From: Xanthomonas arboricola pv. guizotiae
Lineage (GTDB): Bacteria; Pseudomonadota; Gammaproteobacteria; Xanthomonadales; Xanthomonadaceae
Assembly (NCBI RefSeq): GCF_002940205.1
Contig: NZ_MDSK01000031.1
Span: 1-64,000 of the forward strand
Reading direction: 5' to 3'
DNA length: 64,000 nt
The notes beneath the pieces are model-generated. The model made no database searches, was not told the origin of the DNA, and saw only the letters and a list, made by a program, of their open reading frames with translations. A program made the position numbers and the translations under genes. Positions 1 to 9,263 of the stretch are shown here, piece after piece (position 1 is the first letter of the stretch; each line of letters begins with the position of its first letter).

Positions 1-104
1 CCGGAAACCTTGGCCGGTTTGCACTTTGTTGTCTTCACGATTCTGATGCTTGGAAATGCAGCCACGCTCTTTCAAAGTTCATAACACGCTCTAGGCGGCC
101 GCGC

Positions 105-506
105 TCAGCGCGTCACCAGCCATTGACCGATCCGCGCACCTGCGAAGACCAGCGCCAGTCCAGCCAGCAAGGTCACCGCCAGATAGATGCCGATCATCGT
201 CGAGCGGTCGGTGCGCGCGAATACCAGGCACTCCATCATCAGCGACGAAAACGTGGTCAGCCCACCGATCACCCCAACGATCAACAAGGCCCGCAGCGGC
301 CAGCTCGATGGCCCGCGCGCATCCAGCCAGACCAGCAACACGCCGGCAACGAACGACCCGAGCAGGTTCACCGTCAGCGTTCCCCACGGGAAGACGGTAC
401 CGAAGCGTTGGATCAACGAGGCACCGATCGCAAAACGCAAACCGGATCCCAGTGCACCACCGGTCATGGCCAGCAACAGCTGTTGCCACCACACCGGTGC
501 GTTCAT
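105..506 (-). CDS. crcB: CrcB/FluC fluoride channel
   Basis: This 133-residue inner-membrane protein exports fluoride and protects the cell from fluoride poisoning. Four hydrophobic segments are visible, and the family signatures [11 protein letters not shown] (about residues 42-52) and GGLTTFSS are present; length is normal for the family. It is the last gene of a minus-strand run after rarA. A fluoride riboswitch lies in its leader (620-677), which supports the assignment independently. The ATG at 506 has only a weak ribosome-binding site and overlaps the stop of a 20-codon leader ORF as ATGA, so translation may be coupled. The 104 bases beyond the stop, to the window edge, show nothing I can identify. 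Confidence 0.95.
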   Translation of the reverse strand: MNAPVWWQQLLLAMTGGALGSGLRFAIGASLIQRFGTVFPWGTLTVNLLGSFVAGVLLVWLDARGPSSWPLRALLIVGVIGGLTTFSSLMMECLVFARTDRSTMIGIYLAVTLLAGLALVFAGARIGQWLVTR

Positions 507-565
507 GCGCGTACCCCGCGACCGGAGCGTGCTTTCGAAAAAATAGTGTGCGACATCGGCGTCAT
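503..565 (-). CDS. Possible 20-codon leader ORF coupled to crcB
   Basis: A short frame, ATG at 565 and TGA at 503-505, lies between the fluoride riboswitch and crcB. A purine-rich AGGAAGG sits just before the first ATG; it is better spaced (9 bases) for a second in-frame ATG three codons further on. The stop overlaps the crcB start as ATGA, the usual arrangement for translational coupling. I see no resemblance to a known peptide. It may be a coupling leader, a regulatory leader, or chance. Confidence 0.35.
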   Translation of the reverse strand: MTPMSHTIFSKARSGRGVRA

Positions 566-586
566 CCTTCCTGAGTCAAGAGCGAT

Positions 587-613
587 GCCGGGGCACAGGC
601 CTGCCGCCCCGGC
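587..613 (-). promoter_or_regulatory. GC-rich hairpin below fluoride riboswitch
   Basis: A perfect 8-bp stem (587-594 with 606-613, arms GCCGGGGC/GCCCCGGC, loop 11 bases) lies immediately downstream of the riboswitch aptamer in the crcB leader. No T-run follows it on the minus strand, so it is not a standard intrinsic terminator. It could be part of the switching element. The role is inferred from position only. Confidence 0.4.
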
Positions 614-619
614 GGGGGT

Positions 620-677
620 GGGCAGGCATCATCAGCGCGCGGGTGCGTGCGGTTCGAGGAGGAATGCCATCTCCTGT
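620..677 (-). promoter_or_regulatory. Fluoride riboswitch (crcB motif)
   Basis: Read on the minus strand, the segment has the crcB-motif layout: GGAG paired to CTCC around ATGGCATTC, then GAACCGC, a short GC-rich arm, and GCTGATGATGCCTGC. GGCAT near the start can pair with ATGCC near the end, as in the fluoride aptamer pseudoknot fold. It starts about 9 bases after the rarA stop codon and directly precedes crcB, the classic target gene. Fluoride binding is expected to raise crcB expression. Confidence 0.9.
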
Positions 678-685
678 GCGGCCGA

Positions 686-2059
686 TTATGCCGCGGGCTT
701 GCCGGCCTTGTCAGCCCGTGCCTGCGCGCGCGCCTCGCGCAGCCGATCGAGCTTTTCCTTCAGCTTGATCTCCATCCCGCGCGGCACCGGGTTGTAGTAC
801 ACGCGCTCGCCCATGGCATCCGGGAAGCCGGTCTGATCCAGCGCGATACCGCCCTCGGCATCATGGTCGTACTGATAATCCTGGCCGTAACCCAGCGTCT
901 TCATCAGCTTGGTCGGTGCGTTGCGTAGATGCAGCGGCACCTCCTGCGTGCCGGTGGCGCGCACTTCGGCCTTGGCCTGATTGAAGGCAGCATAGCCGGC
1001 GTTGGATTTGGCAGTGCTGGCCAGATACAGCACCAGCTGTGCGAATGCCAACTCGCCTTCCGGGCTGCCGAGGCGCTCGTAGATGTCCCAGGCTTCCAGC
1101 GCCATGCTCTGCGCGCGCGGATCGGCCAGTCCGATGTCCTCGATCGCCATGCGGGTCAAGCGACGCGCCAGATACGCCGGGTCGCACCCGCCATCGAGCA
1201 TGCGCGTCAGCCAGTACAGCGCTGCATCCGGGTTGGAGCTGCGCACGGACTTATGCAACGCCGAAATCTGGTCGTAGAACTGCTCGCCGTTCTTGTCGAA
1301 GCGGCGCGTACGGTCGGCCAGCACCTGCAGCAACGTCTGCGGCGTAATCTCGCCACCCTCGCCTGCCGCCAGTTCCGCAGCAATTTCCAACAGCGTCAGG
1401 GCCCGACGCACATCGCCGTCGGCGGCGCTGGCGATTTCCAGCAGCGAAGCTTCGCTGACCTGGATCGTCTCGGTCCCCAAGCCGCGCTCGGCATCGCGCA
1501 AGGCACGCTGCAAGGCCTCGACGATGTCCTGCGGCGACACGCCTTCCAGCACATGCACGCGGCAGCGCGACAACAACGCTGAGTTCAACTCGAAGGACGG
1601 GTTTTCAGTGGTCGCACCGACGAACAGAATCGTGCCGCGTTCGATATGCGGCAAGAACGCATCCTGCTGCGCCTTGTTGAAGCGATGCACCTCATCGACG
1701 AACAACACGGTGCGGCGGCCACCGGCAAAACGCTGCGCCGCCTCTGCCAGCACCTGCCGCACTTCCGGCAGGCCGGACAGCACGGCCGAGATCGCCTTGA
1801 ATTCGGCGTCTGCGTAGCGCGCCAGCAACAAGGCCAATGTGGTCTTGCCGCATCCCGGCGGACCCCACAGGATCATCGAGTGCACGCGCCCGGATTCGAC
1901 CGCGCGCCGCAAGGCGCTGTCGGGAGCCAGCAAGCGCTTCTGCCCCACCATCTCGTCAAGCGTGCGCGGCCGCATCCGCTCTGCCAGGGGCCCCATGGCG
2001 CTGCGATCGACATGCAGCAGATCGGGTGTGATCGAGTCGGGACGTTTGGCTTTGCTCAC
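686..2059 (-). CDS. rarA: Replication-associated recombination protein A (AAA+ ATPase)
   Basis: RarA (MgsA) is a clamp-loader-like AAA+ ATPase that acts at stalled replication forks together with SSB and the replisome. The 457-residue protein has Walker A GPPGCGKT at residues 66-73, Walker B ending in DE at 122-123, sensor-1 region GATTENP near 148 and an arginine finger in SRC near 164. The C-terminal tetramerisation region is complete. In many gammaproteobacteria rarA follows lolA directly in an ftsK-lolA-rarA order; here the plus-strand effector gene separates them. The start at 2059 gives the normal family N-terminus. Confidence 0.96.
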   Translation of the reverse strand: MSKAKRPDSITPDLLHVDRSAMGPLAERMRPRTLDEMVGQKRLLAPDSALRRAVESGRVHSMILWGPPGCGKTTLALLLARYADAEFKAISAVLSGLPEVRQVLAEAAQRFAGGRRTVLFVDEVHRFNKAQQDAFLPHIERGTILFVGATTENPSFELNSALLSRCRVHVLEGVSPQDIVEALQRALRDAERGLGTETIQVSEASLLEIASAADGDVRRALTLLEIAAELAAGEGGEITPQTLLQVLADRTRRFDKNGEQFYDQISALHKSVRSSNPDAALYWLTRMLDGGCDPAYLARRLTRMAIEDIGLADPRAQSMALEAWDIYERLGSPEGELAFAQLVLYLASTAKSNAGYAAFNQAKAEVRATGTQEVPLHLRNAPTKLMKTLGYGQDYQYDHDAEGGIALDQTGFPDAMGERVYYNPVPRGMEIKLKEKLDRLREARAQARADKAGKPAA

Positions 2060-2135
2060 CCCTTCATTCTACCGCCTGCGCCTGAGGGACGCTCCACAAC
2101 GCAGTGTTCGACCATCGCTGGCAGCGACGCCGACG

Positions 2136-2197
2136 TTCTCTTTCCAAGCGACCACTTCGCGCAGGTGCACCGCATCGAATGCGCAGCGCAATACTGT
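2136..2197 (+). promoter_or_regulatory. Imperfect PIP box with spaced -10 element
   Basis: TTCTC (2136-2140), 15 bases, then TTCGC (2156-2160) matches the plant-inducible promoter box TTCGB-N15-TTCGB except for one base. After 31 bases comes TACTGT (2192-2197), fitting the YANNNT -10 element at the known 30-32 base distance. HrpX/HrpXv activates genes with such promoters during plant infection. A perfect 7-bp inverted repeat (TGTTACT/AGTAACA, 2195-2209) overlaps the -10 region. Confidence 0.6.
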
Positions 2198-2218
2198 TAC
2201 TCAGTAACAAGTGATCGC

Positions 2219-5200
2219 ATGTCATCGCTTGCCTGCACCCGCATCGGCCGCGAGCTGCGCCAGCGCAAGCGGAACGTTCAGCGTACGGATTTCACCATGC
2301 CCCGCATTCCGCTTCGCCCCTCTGTCATCACCGCTTGCCTTCCCGGGATGGCCGAGACCATCTCGCATCCATCCAGACCTTCGGCGAAGCGGCAGACGCA
2401 CAACAAATTGGCGACTCCGGACCCATGCGCGTTCGAGGCGGAACTGATCCAGGCCCAGGACGATCCGCTGGGTTGGTCCGCGACGCTGCTTGAGCAAGCG
2501 AGACAGCCAAGCGTCTTGGAGCCCGGATTGAAGACCGCCCCCAAACGCAAACATGCTCTCCCGCGGCCCTGCAGGAAGGCCGCAGAGCGATTGGGCCTCA
2601 GTAGCGGTTCGCCAAAACCACATACGGCGCTGCTGCGCTACTCCTCGTTGCAGTGCGAGCAGGACAGACTAGCCGGTCCATCGGATCGCAACGCCGATCC
2701 CGCACGTGATCTGCGAGCGCCCCCGCTGCTGTCCAACGCCAGCCAGGATCTCAACGAGGCGCTGATCGCCCGCATGGAGCAATCCAACCTCGACTTGGCC
2801 GCACGCATCTCCCGGCGTCGCCAGGACGAACTGATCTACGCGCATGCACAAACGCTACAGGCTGCACGCGAGCAGTTGGCCTTGAGAGCCCGGCGCGCCG
2901 CCAACCTTAGCGACAGCATCCACGTGCTGACGCGCGAACGCGCCGAACTGCTGCAACAGCTGCAGGGATGTCATCTGCAAACTGATGCGGTGGCGGCCGC
3001 AATCCACGATCTCGAGTCGGACATTCTCTCCGCGCGCGCTGCATTGAACGCGCTACCGGGCGATCAGCCGTCGCGTGCTGTCGCAGCGCACGCCGGCCCA
3101 CCCTCGGCCAACGCGCAGCAGGGCGTCGATCGCTTACAGCTGCAGCGCACCTGCACTCGGCTCGAACACGCAGTGCAGCAGGCGCGTGCGCGCGGCGATA
3201 CGCTGGCCAAAGCGGTCTTTTTCGGCCGCGGCTCGGCGCAGGCAGCACAAGCAGAGCAAGCACTTGCGGATGCCAACGCGGAGATCGATCAATTGCGGAG
3301 CGCGTATGCGCAAGCGCGCGATGCGTTGCAGTCAGATCAAGCAAGCAGCTCTACCAACAGGCTGGCGCCTCGCACGCTCGGCTCGCACCTTGCTGCAGAG
3401 CGGAACCAGGAAATCGAGGCACTGCGCACACGGCTGGCACGCGACGAGAACATGCTGACCCTGCAACGCACGCATGCCGAGCGCTGTCAGCGAAATGCGC
3501 GGCGCCTACAGGAGCGCCTCGCCCAGGTCAACGCGAAACTGCAGCAGGCGCGGCATTCGTCGCGAATCAACACCGAGGAGTTGTGGCAGCACGAACAGAC
3601 GGTCAGCGCGCTGGAAGCAGCGAACGGCGACATGCAGCGCGTGGTGGAACATGCAGCCGCACATCCGCCGGCCGAAGAGGCCCGGCCCGTCGCTGCCGAT
3701 ATCGTCGCCGACACCATGGAGGCACTGATCGAGACCCTACCCGGCTTTCGCGAGGAAACCATCGACCTCGTGAGTCGACAGGTTCTACGCGCCTGGACTG
3801 ACGGTCTGCATGGCCGCAGCGCTGCGTTCGGGACCGACGCCTTGCAGCCGGTCGACGCATTGCGCATCGCCCTGCAGGCCTTGGCGATCGCCAGCGAGGG
3901 CGATGCCACGGCAGCGGCCAACGTGCTGCGACGCCTGGGCGTGGTGCGCTTGCGTGAGCTGATCCCGTCGCCACAGGTCTGCGTCGCTGCCGAGGCGGTC
4001 CAGCCGATGGAGACGGTCACCGCCTGCGTCGGCCTGTTGGCCAGCGTCCCGCGCGGCATGCAGGTTCTTTCGCACATGCTGCGCGAAGAACCCACGCCCC
4101 CCTCCAGGGAATGGCTGGAGGCAGCGCAGGTCCATCTGCGTGCCAGCCACCGGCTTGCACTGACGCCGGACGCAGAACAGGCTGAACGCACCTGGCTGGG
4201 CGATGCGCAAATGGGAGCGCGCCATGCCGTGCATGGGGACTCGCCGCTGCAGGGCCTGCAGTCTGCAACCGATGCCCAGCGCGGCGCCTTTCATGCGTTC
4301 CGCAACGGCTACGAAACCACCGCAGCAGGTTCACCCTATGCGCGCGCCAACGCATGCCTGCAGATGTTTGCGCAATGGGCGGTAGCAGGCAGCGGACGGC
4401 GCGGCAAGCGCGCCCTCAATCCCTTCAACGCCCTTGCGTTGGGAATGAAGGTCGGCGCCTCCGAAGCGCTTCCTACCGCTGAGCGGCGTGCCAACGACGC
4501 TTTTCGAGAGGCGGCCGGCCACTTGACCCGTTGGCTCGTCGCGCGCCGCCAGATCCAACTGGCGGGCGGGCGAATGCCGTCGCAGGACGAACTGGCAATG
4601 CAGGCGCTATTGGAATACGCGCAATGGCTCCCACACGAGCAGAACGCGACCGACCTGACCTTCACTGCGAAGGTGCTGGGCACGATCGAACGGCGTGCCC
4701 AGGAGCTTCAGCACTCGGTGGCTGCCTCCGTGAACGAGGCCGACGATCTGCAGCCGGCGGCGTGCCATCCGGCGATCGCGTCCGCCTGGGTTGCATTACG
4801 TGCGGGCCGCATGCGTCTGCCGGAAACGCTGCGTCTGATCCAACGCGGCCTGCTCGACCACGCCGGACAGCCGAGCGACCTGCCGGTCGGTGCAGCGCCC
4901 TTGGATGAAGAACGGGCGTCGGTCGCGCGCAACCACTTTCATCAGGCCGTTGGTCATGCCAGCCGCGTTCTGCATGAGGGCGACACCTCCCGCGTCAAGT
5001 CGCCACGCGCGCTATTCGAATGCCTGCGCAACCTGATGGAACGGCTGGAATGGCGCGACAAGCTGCGTCTCACCGAACAACGTGTGATCGGACTCAACAC
5101 GACGCCGCTGTCGGCTGCGCTTGCGATCATCCCCAGCGGCCTGGGACTGAAACTCTCCGCGGGCGGTCAGACCAGTTCCGATCGCTCGGTGGAGATTTAC

Positions 5201-6463
5201 ATGGGGCGGACCGGGTTGTCGCTGCAGATCGGGCGGCAGAAGGCGCGGCAGTTCAACGCCAGTACCGGCATTAGCGCGGGCGTGCTGCTACCGGGCACCG
5301 AGCTCGCACCGGTGGGCATTACGGGCGCAGCCGAGTGGCGCATGAAAAAGGAATCGGGCATCGAGCACGGCGTGCAGATCCGCGTACCACGGCGGGGCAA
5401 GGGCCAGGAGCTGGAGCAGCGCGCGCAATTCCTGGCCATGTTTGAACACTTGCTGCAGCTCGCCGAGCAATCCGGCGGCGACGCAGGCCGGTTGACCGAG
5501 CGCGACTTTCTGGGGGAGCTGCTGGCGCACCACCCCAGCATCACCGTCGGCTTGATCGGCCATGCCGAGCGCAACGCTTCGGCCACCGAATCCAGCCTCA
5601 GCGTCGCTGCCGGCGTGCGCGTGGGAAACATGGACGGCCGACCGCGCCGCGCCACCCTGGGGGCATCGCTCGGCTTAAAAGCACGGCGGGAAACCTCCCG
5701 TTCGCAGACGCCGATCGAAGGCTACATGACGATGGTGCTGAAGGATTCGAGCGCGCAATCCAGGGTGGAGATTGCAGGACGCGCATCGGCCAGTCTCGTC
5801 GCCCGGCAGTGGACGCACCCAAGCACCGGCAATGCGCCGCCCACCCCAGTGGCGCGGCTGTCCATGGCCACGCTCGATCTCGGCTATAGCAGGGAACTGC
5901 GCTCGGCCGGCAGCAATACGTTCTCTACCTTGTGGATGTTCAACAACGAAATCGATCCTGTGCGCACGGATCGTGGCTTCGAATTCTTCAACTTCGCCGC
6001 ATTCGAACGCGAGGTGAAACGCAACTGGCAGCTATGGACCCACTACGGAATCTCCAAGCTGCAGGGCAAGGTCGACGACCGGCGGCTCTATATGGTGGCC
6101 GAGCGCCAGTTACAGGACTTCATCGACCGGGTCCGTCTCCACATGCAAGACAACAAGTTCGCCTCGCTGATCGTGGACTGGGTGCTGCAGGCGGAGGCTG
6201 CACCGCGCCTGGACGCATTGCGCGCGCAGGCCCGGCTACTGCGGATCGCCGGATGCGAAGCGCAAGCGGCGGAAGCCGATCGCGCCTTCGATGAGCTGAT
6301 CAGCCACCCAGCCATCTGGGAACCGACCATCCTGATCCTGCGCGAGAAGGGCAAACGCCAGCGCGAACGTGGCCTCGATTTCTTCATCAAACGCCAGACC
6401 AACCAGGCAGCGGAGGCGAGTCGGACGGTTGGTCAGTGGATCCCGTACGAGCCAGTCCCGTAG
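2219..6463 (+). CDS. xopZ: Type III secreted effector XopZ (HopAS1-like)
   Basis: A large plus-strand gene encoding about 1414 residues, lying in the opposite direction to its neighbours. The N-terminus is rich in Ser, Pro and Arg and has no classical signal peptide, as expected for type III secretion. Residues from about 190 to 480 are rich in Ala, Gln, Arg and Glu with coiled-coil character; the C-terminal third has a glycine-rich, strand-like stretch (GGQTSSDRSVEIYMGRTGLS). Size and locus between rarA and lolA agree with my memory of xopZ, a core Xanthomonas effector that suppresses plant immunity. An HrpX-type promoter lies just upstream. ATG 2297 (1388 residues) is an alternative start. 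Family assignment is from size, context and memory, not from a search. Confidence 0.75.
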   Translation: MSSLACTRIGRELRQRKRNVQRTDFTMPRIPLRPSVITACLPGMAETISHPSRPSAKRQTHNKLATPDPCAFEAELIQAQDDPLGWSATLLEQARQPSVLEPGLKTAPKRKHALPRPCRKAAERLGLSSGSPKPHTALLRYSSLQCEQDRLAGPSDRNADPARDLRAPPLLSNASQDLNEALIARMEQSNLDLAARISRRRQDELIYAHAQTLQAAREQLALRARRAANLSDSIHVLTRERAELLQQLQGCHLQTDAVAAAIHDLESDILSARAALNALPGDQPSRAVAAHAGPPSANAQQGVDRLQLQRTCTRLEHAVQQARARGDTLAKAVFFGRGSAQAAQAEQALADANAEIDQLRSAYAQARDALQSDQASSSTNRLAPRTLGSHLAAERNQEIEALRTRLARDENMLTLQRTHAERCQRNARRLQERLAQVNAKLQQARHSSRINTEELWQHEQTVSALEAANGDMQRVVEHAAAHPPAEEARPVAADIVADTMEALIETLPGFREETIDLVSRQVLRAWTDGLHGRSAAFGTDALQPVDALRIALQALAIASEGDATAAANVLRRLGVVRLRELIPSPQVCVAAEAVQPMETVTACVGLLASVPRGMQVLSHMLREEPTPPSREWLEAAQVHLRASHRLALTPDAEQAERTWLGDAQMGARHAVHGDSPLQGLQSATDAQRGAFHAFRNGYETTAAGSPYARANACLQMFAQWAVAGSGRRGKRALNPFNALALGMKVGASEALPTAERRANDAFREAAGHLTRWLVARRQIQLAGGRMPSQDELAMQALLEYAQWLPHEQNATDLTFTAKVLGTIERRAQELQHSVAASVNEADDLQPAACHPAIASAWVALRAGRMRLPETLRLIQRGLLDHAGQPSDLPVGAAPLDEERASVARNHFHQAVGHASRVLHEGDTSRVKSPRALFECLRNLMERLEWRDKLRLTEQRVIGLNTTPLSAALAIIPSGLGLKLSAGGQTSSDRSVEIYMGRTGLSLQIGRQKARQFNASTGISAGVLLPGTELAPVGITGAAEWRMKKESGIEHGVQIRVPRRGKGQELEQRAQFLAMFEHLLQLAEQSGGDAGRLTERDFLGELLAHHPSITVGLIGHAERNASATESSLSVAAGVRVGNMDGRPRRATLGASLGLKARRETSRSQTPIEGYMTMVLKDSSAQSRVEIAGRASASLVARQWTHPSTGNAPPTPVARLSMATLDLGYSRELRSAGSNTFSTLWMFNNEIDPVRTDRGFEFFNFAAFEREVKRNWQLWTHYGISKLQGKVDDRRLYMVAERQLQDFIDRVRLHMQDNKFASLIVDWVLQAEAAPRLDALRAQARLLRIAGCEAQAAEADRAFDELISHPAIWEPTILILREKGKRQRERGLDFFIKRQTNQAAEASRTVGQWIPYEPVP

Positions 6464-6582
6464 CGCTGCCGGCATCGTCCCTGTGTAGGGCGTCTCGGTC
6501 GCGCCACAGCGACTGCTGCGGCCCTCACAGTCACAGCCGCTCGCTGCACCATGCCTTCATCCCGAGCGTCCCGCAGACGCTT

Positions 6583-7212
6583 CTACTGCGCGTCGCCCAC
6601 CACGTCCACGCCCTTGGCCGGCGTATAGCGGAAGGTGTCTGCAGCAAACGCCGGATTGCGCTTCCAGCCGCTGAAGCCGATCGCGGTGCGCTGGCCGACC
6701 GCGTCCACCACTTCCATCCTGGCCAGGCCTTCCCTGCCGAACCCCAGCGAGGCGATCTGGAAGCTGGCGTCGGTGTCCACCTTGGGCGTCAGCGACAACC
6801 ATTGCAGGCCGTCGCGTGGCGCGGCTTCTTCGCTGACGTCGTACTTCTTGTCCAGAAGCGCCGGGTCGATCAATGCAACAAGCGGGCTGTTCTGTTCTTC
6901 GCTGCCCTGTGCGCGCACGGTGACCTGCTCCAGATCCGGATCGAACACCCAGACCTTCTTGCCGTCGGCAACGATCAGCTGCCTGTACGGCTTGGCGTAT
7001 TCCCAGCGGAACTGACGCGGTGCGGCCAGCGCAACCCGCCCGCTCGAATTTTCCTTGACCCGGCCATTCGCATCGGAAACACGCTGGGTGAACTGCCCAT
7101 CCAACCCCTTCAAGCCACGTGTGAACGTGTCCAGTTCCTGACGCGCACCGGCAAACGCGGTGCCGGCGAACAGGGCGGTGGCAAGAACGGCATAACGGAG
7201 CTGGCGATGCAT
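6583..7212 (-). CDS. lolA: Outer-membrane lipoprotein carrier protein LolA
   Basis: LolA is the periplasmic chaperone that takes lipoproteins from LolCDE and passes them to LolB in the outer membrane. The 209-residue protein has a signal peptide (about 1-21, ending AFA). The mature part shows the family pattern: LDTFTRGLKGLDGQFTQ, then GRVALAAPRQFRWEYAKPY, then DGKKVWVFDPDLEQVTV. It is the middle gene of a minus-strand ftsK - exported protein - lolA run. The 120 bases between its stop and the end of xopZ hold no clear terminator. Confidence 0.95.
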   Translation of the reverse strand: MHRQLRYAVLATALFAGTAFAGARQELDTFTRGLKGLDGQFTQRVSDANGRVKENSSGRVALAAPRQFRWEYAKPYRQLIVADGKKVWVFDPDLEQVTVRAQGSEEQNSPLVALIDPALLDKKYDVSEEAAPRDGLQWLSLTPKVDTDASFQIASLGFGREGLARMEVVDAVGQRTAIGFSGWKRNPAFAADTFRYTPAKGVDVVGDAQ

Positions 7213-7319
7213 CGCGGTGTTCCAGAAAGGGTATGCGGGAATTCTGATACTTCCTGGATGAATGGGCGAGCGCTATTGCACAAGGCGTTCAGATCGCGGC
7301 CGCCGGCAGTCGATTCATC

Positions 7320-9263
7320 TCACTGCGCCGTCTGCCCCCTGGACAGATCGCCGTACACGATCTGCCCGCGAAAGCCGCGCCGCACCTGCTGGTAGAGCTC
7401 GCGGAACGCGCGGTAGTCCTGCGGCTGACACAGCGCCTGCGGCCCACGTACTGCCGCGCGTTGCAGGCGATGCACCGCCGTCACCGTCTGGCCCTGGCGC
7501 GTCCACTCGACCGCGTACTCGCCAGCAGCGTTGCGAAAGCGGCTGCTGCGCGGAATCGCGATGATCGGCACCGTCGCCGGGAAGCTCACCACATAGGTCT
7601 CTTCGCGCACGCTGTCGTTGCAGTAGAACGGGGTCAGGTTGTCGTCGGCCGAGGTGGTCGTATAGATGCCTCGGGTGGATTCGGCACCGGGCATATCGGG
7701 CAAGGTCATGCCGCCGACCACCGAAAAATCCACCGCATCCTCGGCCTGGAAGGAGTAGCGATAGTTGAACGGCGCATCCAGATCCAAAGGGTCGCCCTGG
7801 ATCAACAGATCGCCGGTGCCATCGAAGCCGGACTGCGCAATGATCGACTCCTCGATGCGGTTGCGGTTCTGCGCATTGAGCTGCACGAACATCGCACGCA
7901 AGCCCACTTCGCCGGTCTGCCCGCTGTCGAGCGTAGTCAGGCCGTGCAGCCCGCCCTGCGGGGTAAAGCGGTACTCGGTACGCGCGACGTAGCGGTTGAC
8001 CCTGCGGTCGTTGGGCGGGGTATGCGTGACCTTGCCGTCCAGCGTATGCACCACCGGCGCCCCGAGGTCGCCGGCCGGCAACTGGCCGAAGCGCGCGTAC
8101 GGATTGGTCGAATCCACATACAGATCGAACGCCGGGATGTAGGTGATGGCGTGATTGAAGCGGCCGAGCACCGGGATCGGCGGCAGCGTCGGCCCGCCTT
8201 CGGCACCGATCAGCACGGGGGTGCTGGCGATACCCTTGGCCGCCAGCAAGGCTTCCAGGATCACGGTGTGGTCCTTGCAGTCGCCGTAGTGGTTGGCCAG
8301 GATGCTGTCGGCGCTGTTGGGTTCCAGCCCGCCATTGCCCAGGTATACCGCCACATAGCGGATATTGCGCGCCACCCACGCGTACAACGCAGCGGCCTGC
8401 GCCCGCGGCGCGTCGATGCCGCGGGTGACCTCATCGGCCAGCGACTGGATCGCCGGCGTCACCGCCGCGGCGCGGCCGCCCTTGACGTGATAGGCCAGGC
8501 CCATCTGCGACCAGCTGTCGAAGGTACTGGCCATCAAGGTGGGGCTGAACTCCCAGGTCGCCGCGCTCCAGTTCTGGTTCTTCATCGGCGTGGCGCGCTG
8601 ATAGCGCCACTCCCAGCGCGCCTGATCGCCACGCACCACCGGCCTGGTCCCGCCCTGCAAGCCGCGCACCGACACATGCATCGGCAATGCCTTCGGCGCC
8701 ATCAGTGTGACCACCGCATCGTCGTATTGCGCGAATACGCTGAAGGTCTCCCACAGGCTGAAATAACCGGGGAAATACGGGGTGTTCTGCGCACGCCGTA
8801 CGCGATAGACGATGCGCGCGCCCGGCGCCAGATTCGGGAACACCACCACCTTGACCTTGCGATCGGCATACATCGCCGCCGCCGCGCTGGAATAGCTTTC
8901 CTGGGTGTAGATCTTGTCGGGCGCCACGTCCTGGCGCAGCCCTTCGGCGGTGACGGTGTAGGCCTGCAGCACTTCGAGCGTTTCCATCTTCTCGCTATAG
9001 CTCAGCCGCACCTGGCTGAACTGCTCCACCGCCGATTTGGTCTTGAGCAGGATCTCGTACTCGTCGGTCTCCACGCTGCTGGCGTCGGCACGCACTTCGT
9101 AGTCGGCGCGATAGCGCACGAAGCTGTAGTTGGTGTCGGCCTGCGTGCGCGCTGTGGCTGCAGCAGGCGCGGCCTTTCGCTGTGACTCGGCCTGTGACTC
9201 GGCCTGGGCAAGCAGCGGAACGGAGAGAAGCAACACGAGCAACAACGCGGGACGATGCAGCAT
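7320..9263 (-). CDS. Exported DUF3857 / transglutaminase-like protein
   Basis: This 647-residue protein has a signal peptide (about 1-21, ending AQA), an N-terminal beta-rich DUF3857 region (about residues 60-230) and a transglutaminase-like core (about 280-400). The core contains NHYGDCKDHT, holding the presumed catalytic Cys, and later FNHAITYI and YVDSTNPYA, which supply candidate His and Asp residues. The substrate is unknown; such proteins are common in Xanthomonadaceae and Bacteroidetes and probably act in the periplasm. It sits between ftsK and lolA with about 107 bases to lolA. A repeated Gln-Ala-Glu-Ser unit occurs right after the signal peptide. Confidence 0.8.
   Translation of the reverse strand: MLHRPALLLVLLLSVPLLAQAESQAESQRKAAPAAATARTQADTNYSFVRYRADYEVRADASSVETDEYEILLKTKSAVEQFSQVRLSYSEKMETLEVLQAYTVTAEGLRQDVAPDKIYTQESYSSAAAAMYADRKVKVVVFPNLAPGARIVYRVRRAQNTPYFPGYFSLWETFSVFAQYDDAVVTLMAPKALPMHVSVRGLQGGTRPVVRGDQARWEWRYQRATPMKNQNWSAATWEFSPTLMASTFDSWSQMGLAYHVKGGRAAAVTPAIQSLADEVTRGIDAPRAQAAALYAWVARNIRYVAVYLGNGGLEPNSADSILANHYGDCKDHTVILEALLAAKGIASTPVLIGAEGGPTLPPIPVLGRFNHAITYIPAFDLYVDSTNPYARFGQLPAGDLGAPVVHTLDGKVTHTPPNDRRVNRYVARTEYRFTPQGGLHGLTTLDSGQTGEVGLRAMFVQLNAQNRNRIEESIIAQSGFDGTGDLLIQGDPLDLDAPFNYRYSFQAEDAVDFSVVGGMTLPDMPGAESTRGIYTTTSADDNLTPFYCNDSVREETYVVSFPATVPIIAIPRSSRFRNAAGEYAVEWTRQGQTVTAVHRLQRAAVRGPQALCQPQDYRAFRELYQQVRRGFRGQIVYGDLSRGQTAQ

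Noticed and set aside
1646-2218. Upstream extension of the xopZ frame by about 190 codons
   Set aside because: It lies antisense to the conserved part of rarA and upstream of the PIP-type promoter.
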